Assembly: GCA_003255025.1 (NCBI GenBank)
Contig: QANY01007467.1
Span: 124,001-188,000 of the forward strand
Source: Datisca glomerata
Taxonomy: Eukaryota > Streptophyta > Magnoliopsida > Cucurbitales > Datiscaceae
Direction: 5' to 3'
DNA length: 64,000 nucleotides
In this document: positions 57,542-64,000 of the stretch, in pieces
How positions within the stretch are numbered: position 1 is the first letter of the stretch
Layout of the letters: each line of letters opens with the position of its first letter
The notes under the pieces: generated by a model
The model's database searches: none
What the model was told of the DNA's origin: nothing
The model's input: the letters and a program-made list of their open reading frames with translations, nothing else
Program-made: the position numbers and the translations under genes

Positions 57542-60500
57542 TATCTCTTTAAATTTTAACCTTTTCTTTACTGGTCTATAAAGTTTCTCCATCTATCACA
57601 GACCTTCCTCCCCCGACCGTCAAAAGCCTGTTCATTCGACACATACACGACACATACCTATTTTCTTCTAACATCATCCATGTCTTCAACATTATATGCT
57701 ACCCATATCCATATTTTTTAATCCAAATTCAGTCACAATTGCTTCTTCATTGATTTGTCAAAAATTTGATAAATTCTCCTCTATATTCAGCAGCGGTTGG
57801 GATTTCATCTCCTCGAAGTTTGATTTTTATTTTCATGAATCATCTTTATTTTTCTCATTCATGAATAAACCAGGCTATTCTTGCCATAGTAGTCAAATCC
57901 ATTTTAGTGACAATTTCAATTTTTTTAAAAAATAGAATATTTAAAATATTTCGGTGTTCTATTATTCTATTTCAAAAAAATATATCAGAGATAATAAATA
58001 ATATTACAAAAATATATGTAAGAAAAATTGAACATGACTTATTTTCATACAATAAAAATAATTTCAATTGACACTAATACATAACTCACATTAAAAATCA
58101 TTAGTTATCTTTTAGATACTAGATTTTTATTTCAAATATTTATTTTGCATAATAAACATTGTAAACAAAATGTCAATATAATTGTTCACTAAATTATTAA
58201 AATAAAAAAATCATTAATTATCTTTTAGATACTATATTTGTATTTATCAAATATTTTTATATAATAAAATGCTCTAAAGATATATGTCCACTTAATTATC
58301 TCATTCAATCCTTAATATAAACTTTTTCATAAAAAATAAGTAAAAAAATTGTAAAAAAACATTATGTGACTTAGGAGTTGAACTGAGGTCACGAAGGAGA
58401 AAAGATAGTGGATTGAAGGAGGCGCGACATTGGTATAGCGCCCAATATGTGTAATATTTGTTGTTTTAATTTATATTTAACTGAAAGATTTGTACCCATT
58501 TTCCGTTCTTTTACAAAATACCTACATAACATATCCTTTTTAAAATACTTGCAATACTTTTCAACATAATGTTACATAGCTATGTTCACGTAAGGACTTG
58601 ATGAAGGGAGGGATTTTGTTATCATGTGTACGGAATGTGATATATTCAACAATATTTCGCATGATATTTCAGGTCAGGGTTTTTTTATGGATAGAAAAAC
58701 TTTAAGGACCAATGGAAAGAGGTAAACATTTAGGGGGAAAAATGATTTTGAGTCAAAGTATATGAGGTTCTTTCATCGATGAAAGGAGGGGTATAATTGA
58801 GATTTTTGATCACGGGCACGGCACATGGCATATTAAACGGCGTTTGATCCGATATTTTGGGTTAGTAAGTTTTGTGATGGATGGAGAAATTTTAAGGATC
58901 AATGAAGAAGATGTTAAAATTTAAGGGGATAAAGTGCTTTTAGTAAATGCAGGGGGTTTTTGGATATTAACCCATTAGCCTATGGGTCAAAATTGGCATG
59001 GATTTTGTCATCATCTTGTGTCTGTGAGTTTGGTTTGTAAATCAATACCCAAGGCTCTATCTCTGAGCTCGTGATTTTTTGTTGTCTTATTTTAGTGAAT
59101 GTGTAAAATGGAGCACAACTACACAAGAATATGACATGTGAGCTTATTCAATAGTCTTATATAATCGCAAGAAGGATAGCGAATATAGTAATAATGACAA
59201 ATATGTCATGTTAAAAAAAATCATCACAAATGGTTACAAGTATGAAAAATAAAAAAATAGTCACTACACGCGTCTCGAAATAAAAAAATCCGCACGCCCC
59301 ACAGAAATTGCTTCCAGTCGTCAATAGTATATATAATATATTTACTTGTAGTTTATTTTATATGTACGGTATATATTATATAACTTTATGAACATTACGC
59401 TTAAATTTTAAGCGCGGGGGTTGCTTTGTGGCGCCAATTTTGTTGTTAGAATTAGGAGTGGCTATTCTTTACTTTTCTTTTATCCCTATCTATTTTTTTA
59501 GTTTTATTTCTTTAAAGTGACTTATTCTTGATGTTCTCCCAGAGGAATACATGTTCAAACTCTAAACTCAGGCCCATATTAATTATTGGACTATTTTTTA
59601 TGAATGATGAAAATAATGGATTACTTCAAGGAAAAATTAGGGATTTAGTCTAGATTTTAAATAAGTTTTGTTAAGTGACCATTTTCTTTTAATTTTGCAA
59701 AAATAGTCGAATATAGTAGAGTTAGTTAGCTAAGTTTTATTGTTTTACAATTATCATAACTATTTTTTATTTTAGGTTTCAATTCTCCTTACAACAACAT
59801 TCTTCTTCGCGACCTTACCTTGTGGTTTCCTTATTCGATTTTTTAGCTTACAATAATGACATTGAAGCTGATTTAGAATATGATTTTTCTCAATTCGAAT
59901 CGGCTTTAGTTGATTATTTCTTCTTCTCTGTAATCCACTGATTTCCTTAATCCACTAATTTCCTCTTCTCTCTAGTGTGATTCTTTCTTCACGGTAAAAT
60001 TAATACTGAGTAAAATTGATATCAGACAAATGGATCGAGTAAATTTGTATAAGCTTGCTTCTAATTGAAACCGATTCTTACCAGCTTGATTCAAGTGCAA
60101 TCTTGGTCATTCTTTCTTGAATTTTTAATCGGTAGTCTTGTTTGTTCTTGTCAACTTCTTGGTTCTTTATGTTATATTGTATAAGAATTTAGGTTTTGCA
60201 TGCTTTATCTGAAATCAGATTTTGAGTTTGAATAATTCAATATTATGTTTTCCGTAATTGTTGATGCTTGACAAAGAGAAGAATCTTGAATTCAACCTGT
60301 AATTTTTAAATGTTTTGAAGCTGAATCTTAGAAATTAATTTCAGCAACAGATCTTGATACATAAACGTTATTATCTTAGTTTGAAGAGTAGTTTTGAAGT
60401 ATTTTCTATTTTTCCTTTGTTATTGGAAGAGTTTTTTTTTATGTTTCTGTGCTATTTTGTTAACTAAGTTTAGGTAAGCAATTTGTATTTTTTGTGTCAA

Positions 60501-60739
60501 AACAAAGTTTTTGGAGTTGTATGTTTGAACATATTTTATATTATTTACTTATTTATTTGATTTGGTTAACTTGAATCATATTATTGTTACTTTGTATTTT
60601 TTCAGTTTCTGGATATTTTTAAGACTAGTTGTTTTGATTTTATTTTTCTGTTACTATGGTTGTATCGTTTTCAGCCAAATTTTGTCATTGCTATTATATA
60701 ATATATAATAATATATTGAACAATATATGATTATTTATT
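57542..60739. other. AT-rich intergenic, no gene
   Basis: No coding family is recognised. At about 58690-58975 the phrase AAACTTTAAGGACCAATGGA reappears as AAATTTTAAGGATCAATGAA, suggesting a decayed short duplication. The right part (from about 59640) is probably the 5' terminal region and intron-containing leader of the MULE that follows. Confidence 0.45.
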
Positions 60740-61606
60740 TTGTTTATATATGGCATTTACTTCTTTATTGTTATACATTTTTTAGGTTTGATGGTGAATA
60801 TTCTCATTTTTCCTTTTTATGAGGGAAGGTGGGATGAAGGGAGAAATTGCCATGACTATAAGATTAAGCCATTGTTGGTTGTTAAAGATGCATCACACGA
60901 TGTTTTACTCGGTTTAGTATCTTGTGCATTATGTATAGATTCTAATAATTTGTGTTTGATGGTGAATATTGAATCCAGAGTATCAACTTCTAACTTTGTA
61001 GAGATTAGCGTAGATTCTGATGTTGTGTGATATCTTACTTTGATGAACACTGAGAAAGTGAGAAATTATCCGTTAATTATTACACCCAACATTAGTAATA
61101 CGACATCTGCTGTTGCTATTAGTGGTGGAATTTTATCGTCATTGGAGGTCAGGTATTCATCGCATATGATTGTCCATGATAACCTTTATGAACCATTATT
61201 TGTGGATAAAGTAGATGCAGATAAGTTACCTCTAGCTTCGATATACAAGAGAAGTTGTTTTCAACTCAAAATATAAGTTGAAAAAGGCGCTGAACTTGAT
61301 TGCTTTGAAGCAAAATTTTCAATTTATGACTAGAAAGTCTAAACGTGAAAGGTATGTAGTTTGGCGTATTGTTAAGACTTGCAAGTGATTTGTACGTGCT
61401 TCACGTTATAAAGGTGGTGAAATTTAGTGTGTTAGGAAGTATGTAAAAGACCACACTTGTTCGTTTGACATTGTACACAATGATCACCGTCAAACTACTT
61501 TGACAATTGTTAGTGAGTGTATAAAGGATAAGTGTATGTGTGGAGTTGAGGATGGCACACAACCTAAGGATATTATTCATCGTATGCATGTGAAGCACGA
61601 CATTAA

Positions 61607-61615
61607 TATAAGTTA
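61607..61615 (+). repeat. Left target-site duplication of the Pack-MULE
   Basis: TATAAGTTA, repeated exactly at 62858-62866. Nine base pairs is the duplication length of the Mutator superfamily. Confidence 0.9.
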
Positions 61616-62255
61616 GGAAAAAATCTATTGGCACCCCATGTGGTTTCATTAAATGGCACTCACCCCCTCTCTTTAAGTTAAAAAATACCACTTATAAGTA
61701 GGGTCACTCACACAATATTATTGATGGACAATTATACCCTCAGTCAAAACCAAATTCTACCATAATTTTTACTCCTTTATTAGAACATAGTTACTTTCAT
61801 GTTTTTACCCCTTCTCCCCCAAAACGGTGCCCTGTTGGCTGACCGTCCGTCGGCTCTTCTCACAGGGAAAATCATTAGCAGTAACCAGCATAACATCAAC
61901 TTAACCTCTTACAGCCCAGTCTAGTGATTCCTCCGCCATAACTAGTTAAAAAGACAAGTGGGTTAAGAAGTACAACATCATAACCCAACTCTCGTAGATT
62001 TTTATTATCAAATAGTTTATCCCAATCCCTGCACATCATCATCACCTTTCCTTTTCTTCTTCATTTCCATCTTCTTCTTCACCCATATACCTAATCTTCC
62101 CTTTCATTTTCTCCACAAATCTCAGCCTCTCAATAATTTTGAGTCCATAATCTTATTGAACAAAACATTATATTTATTTTTTCTATTTTTTTGTTTTTTT
62201 GGACCATAGATGTGTGAGCTATGGAAATCACCCTACCATAACCACCACAAACACC

Positions 62256-62639
62256 ATGACTACTACTATCGCTTCAAAATCATTGGAACCTGATCCAACC
62301 AGTCGGATCCAGCCAATCAAACCCTTTCCCTTCACCAAACATGTCCTCAAACGTCACAGCCTTCATCTTCACCACCATGTTGATCCTCCTCTTACGACTA
62401 TCACCTACAAAGAATGCCTAAAAAACCACGCTGCTAGCTTAGAGACACATGCTTTGGATAGGTGTGGAGAGTTCATGCCTTCACCCACTGCCACCTCCAT
62501 TGACCCCACCTCTCTCAAATACGTCACCAGTGGATGCCACCGTAACTTTCACCCTCGTGACGCTGAAGAACCTTTCTCAATCGCCTTCAATCTTAGTTCG
62601 AATCAGGTAAAAATTGTAGTAGAATTTGGTTTTGATTAA
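62256..62639 (+). CDS. Captured ZF-HD (zinc-finger homeodomain) protein fragment, chimeric ORF
   Basis: The ATG at 62256 opens a 127-residue frame. Residues ~52-105 form a ZF-HD dimerisation domain: [39 protein letters not shown] and [11 protein letters not shown]. In ZF-HD proteins this domain binds zinc and pairs with partners. Here the usual LKCAACGCHRNFH reads [13 protein letters not shown], so two conserved Cys are Tyr and Ser, and zinc binding is probably lost. The homeodomain is absent. The last ~10 residues ([10 protein letters not shown]) are encoded by the Pack-MULE inverted repeat, making a gene-transposon fusion frame. The frame is intact, but whether it is expressed cannot be judged. 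An alternative is a silent pseudogene fragment. Confidence 0.65.
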   Translation: MTTTIASKSLEPDPTSRIQPIKPFPFTKHVLKRHSLHLHHHVDPPLTTITYKECLKNHAASLETHALDRCGEFMPSPTATSIDPTSLKYVTSGCHRNFHPRDAEEPFSIAFNLSSNQVKIVVEFGFD

Positions 62640-62722
62640 GGTTATAATTGTATTTCAATAAAAAGGTGAAAATTGTAGTAGAATTTGGTTTTGAATGAGG
62701 GTATAATTGTCTTTTAATAATA
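62605..62722 (+). repeat. 59-bp direct duplication in the right arm of the Pack-MULE
   Basis: Units 62605-62663 and 62664-62722 both read AGGT(A/G)AAAATTGTAGTAGAA, then TTTGGTTTTGA and GGTATAATTG-like sequence, with a few substitutions. The first unit supplies the stop codon and tail of the ZF-HD frame. Confidence 0.8.
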
Positions 62723-64000
62723 TTTTAACAGAAAATTTTACCAAGAGGGTATGAGTGTCGATGCTTAAAAATGACAAGGGTGTTAGAGGTATTTTTAAAC
62801 CTAGAGGGGGTGTGAGTGTCATTTAATGAAACCCAAGGGGTGTTAGTGACATTTTCCTATAAGTTACTATAAAGTCTAGGGGGCAAAAAATAGAGCTCTT
62901 GGTATGTTTCGTGGATCTCTAGAAGAGTCTTATACAATATTACCTTCCTATTTCTTCCACTTGTAAAAGAATAATCCTAGTATGGTATAATATTAATTAC
63001 TATAAGTATATATATAATTACTATTTTTATTCAATGCATTGATGCATACCAGTTTATGTGTTTAATAAATATTTTTATATGTTTTAGGTACTGCCACACA
63101 TTTGGATACTCAATGTAATGGAAGGCTGAATTATTTTTTTTCATGGCTTTGGACCTTCTTTAAGTGGTAGTCGTCATTATAGACATGTTATAGGTGTCGA
63201 CGGGACACCTTTAATGAACAAGTATCATGGTACACTTCTCATCGCTTCAATGCTTGGGAATGGTTTATACCATTGTTAATTCAGAGAATGATCTGATTTG
63301 GGAATGGTTTTATAGAGAAGTTACGTTGTGCCCTTGGATATCATGAAGAGTTGGTAATTATTTCTTATCGACATAATAGCATTCCAAAGTTGTTTGCAAA
63401 TCTTTTTCGGATACTCATCATACTTATATAACATCTACATAACAATTTGAAGATGATATATAAAAGGTTCAAGCTTGTTAGTTTATTTTATAAATATATG
63501 AATGCATATCGGACTGTAGATTTTGAGTTGCATATGTGTTGTTTAGAAGCCATAGTTCTTTCTATATGCTATTACTTGAAAGATGTTGGGTATGAGAAAT
63601 GGGCTCGTGCATACTTTGATAGATGCGGTATAATGTGATGACTTCAAACCTTGTGGAGATGTTAAATTCTATTATAAAAGATTCTAGATCGTTGCTTGTT
63701 GCTCACCTTATTGAGTATATTCGGAAAAAGTTGTAGCTATGATTTTATGAACTGAGGACTACTGCTAGTTGTATGGTTACTTGTTTGACGAAAGAAGAAG
63801 AGAAAGATCTACATGCTCAATATGAAATATCACATCCATGGTACAACCAACTGTATCAATAAGTGCTGTTTCCAATATGTAGATACAATATTGATCAGAT
63901 ATTTCAATTTCTCAAAACATATAGGATGCTTGAATTCAAAAGTAGTCATGTAATGGTTAGTCATATATGTTCATACATATTTAGTTAGTGAAGAATTATT

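Larger units (their letters stand above)
61616..62857. mobile_element. Pack-MULE carrying a ZF-HD gene fragment
   Basis: A 1242-bp insertion between two perfect copies of TATAAGTTA. Its ends are inverted repeats of roughly 160-190 bp. Left: GGAAAAAATC..., CACCCCATGTGGTTTCATTA, AATGGCACTCACCCCCTCT. Right, reverse-complemented: GGAAAATGTC..., CACCCCTTGGGTTTCATTAA, ATGACACTCACACCCCCTCT. The arms also share CAATTATACCCTCA and AAAACCAAATTCTAC. There is no transposase inside. The interior is captured host sequence: a pyrimidine-rich, 5'-UTR-like stretch and a ZF-HD frame. It is inserted in the host MULE transposase gene. Confidence 0.9.
60740..64000 (+). pseudogene. MULE (MuDR-type) transposase, interrupted, runs off the window
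   Basis: N-terminal part (from about 60785): YEGRWDEGRNCHDYKIKPLL, then MNTEKVRNYPLIITPNI, typical of MULE proteins. The zinc-finger/MUDR plug region follows in broken frames (KYVKDHTCSFDIVHND-like, about 61436-61490; KDIIHRMHVKHDINIS, about 61565-61612). After the Pack-MULE the frame resumes (YKV, stop, GAKNRALGMF, GSLEESYTILPSY), then the catalytic core (FGPSLSGSRHYRHVIGVDGT with the first Asp; NKYHGTLLIASML) and a C-terminal frame KRFKLVSLFYKYMNAYRTVD with EKWARAYFDRCG, then TSNLVEMLNSIIKDSRSL. Stops are frequent. The 3' end lies beyond the window. Confidence 0.8.

Noticed and set aside
61616..62857. Genuine ZF-HD gene with its own promoter
   Set aside because: The segment is bounded by inverted ends and 9-bp target duplications and lacks the homeodomain, so it is transposon cargo.

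Overview
This is nuclear DNA of a flowering plant, most likely a eudicot. It is AT-rich, its genes have introns with plant-type GT...AG borders, and it is packed with plant transposon families (CACTA, Helitron, MULE, PIF/Harbinger, Copia, Ty3/Gypsy, L1-type LINE). Only three genes look intact: a mitochondrial small-subunit ribosomal protein mS23 gene (+, four exons, 31705-34961), a Par14/PIN4-type parvulin prolyl isomerase gene (-, four exons, 35783-36961) convergent with it, and an intronless gene for a probably plastid-targeted beta-propeller glycosidase-like protein (+, 52972-54426). A fourth open frame, a zinc-finger-homeodomain (ZF-HD) fragment, is cargo inside a Pack-MULE.

Layout. 1-7 kb: a decayed CACTA element with a six-copy minisatellite and a subterminal repeat array, then a cluster of Helitron-like ends. 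7.5-11.1 kb: a broken Gypsy gag followed by two tandem-repeat blocks (nine 37-bp units, and a GC-rich block with an exact 65-bp duplication). 11.4-15.3 kb: a minus-strand LINE lacking most of its endonuclease. 16-26 kb: a ruined second copy of the mS23 locus (an exon 1 ghost at 16.1 kb and a 3'-flank ghost at 25.7 kb) filled with a Gypsy RT scrap, a LINE 3' end, a Copia 3' end and a nearly full-length decayed Copia. 26.5-30.8 kb: a FAR1-type MULE with long inverted ends, then a Gypsy integrase remnant with tandem repeats. 31-37 kb: the gene island. mS23 intron 2 contains a long imperfect inverted repeat. 37.7-48.7 kb: a large minus-strand Copia whose two LTRs differ by an inversion of about 1 kb, and which holds the 3' end and LTR of a chromodomain Gypsy element. 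53-54.4 kb: the beta-propeller gene. 54.8-57.5 kb: a PIF/Harbinger element with a MYB/SANT-like frame and a transposase. 60.7-64 kb: a MULE transposase running off the window, interrupted by the Pack-MULE.

The strongest observation is the Pack-MULE at 61616-62857. It has perfect 9-bp target duplications, matching inverted ends and a captured ZF-HD fragment. Removing it together with one target copy rejoins the host MULE reading frame. Other notable points are the split ghost of the mS23 locus, the inversion between paired Copia LTRs and the intronic inverted repeat. No prokaryote-like system, CRISPR array or new gene cluster was seen. All boundaries and homologies come from reading by eye; no search was run.
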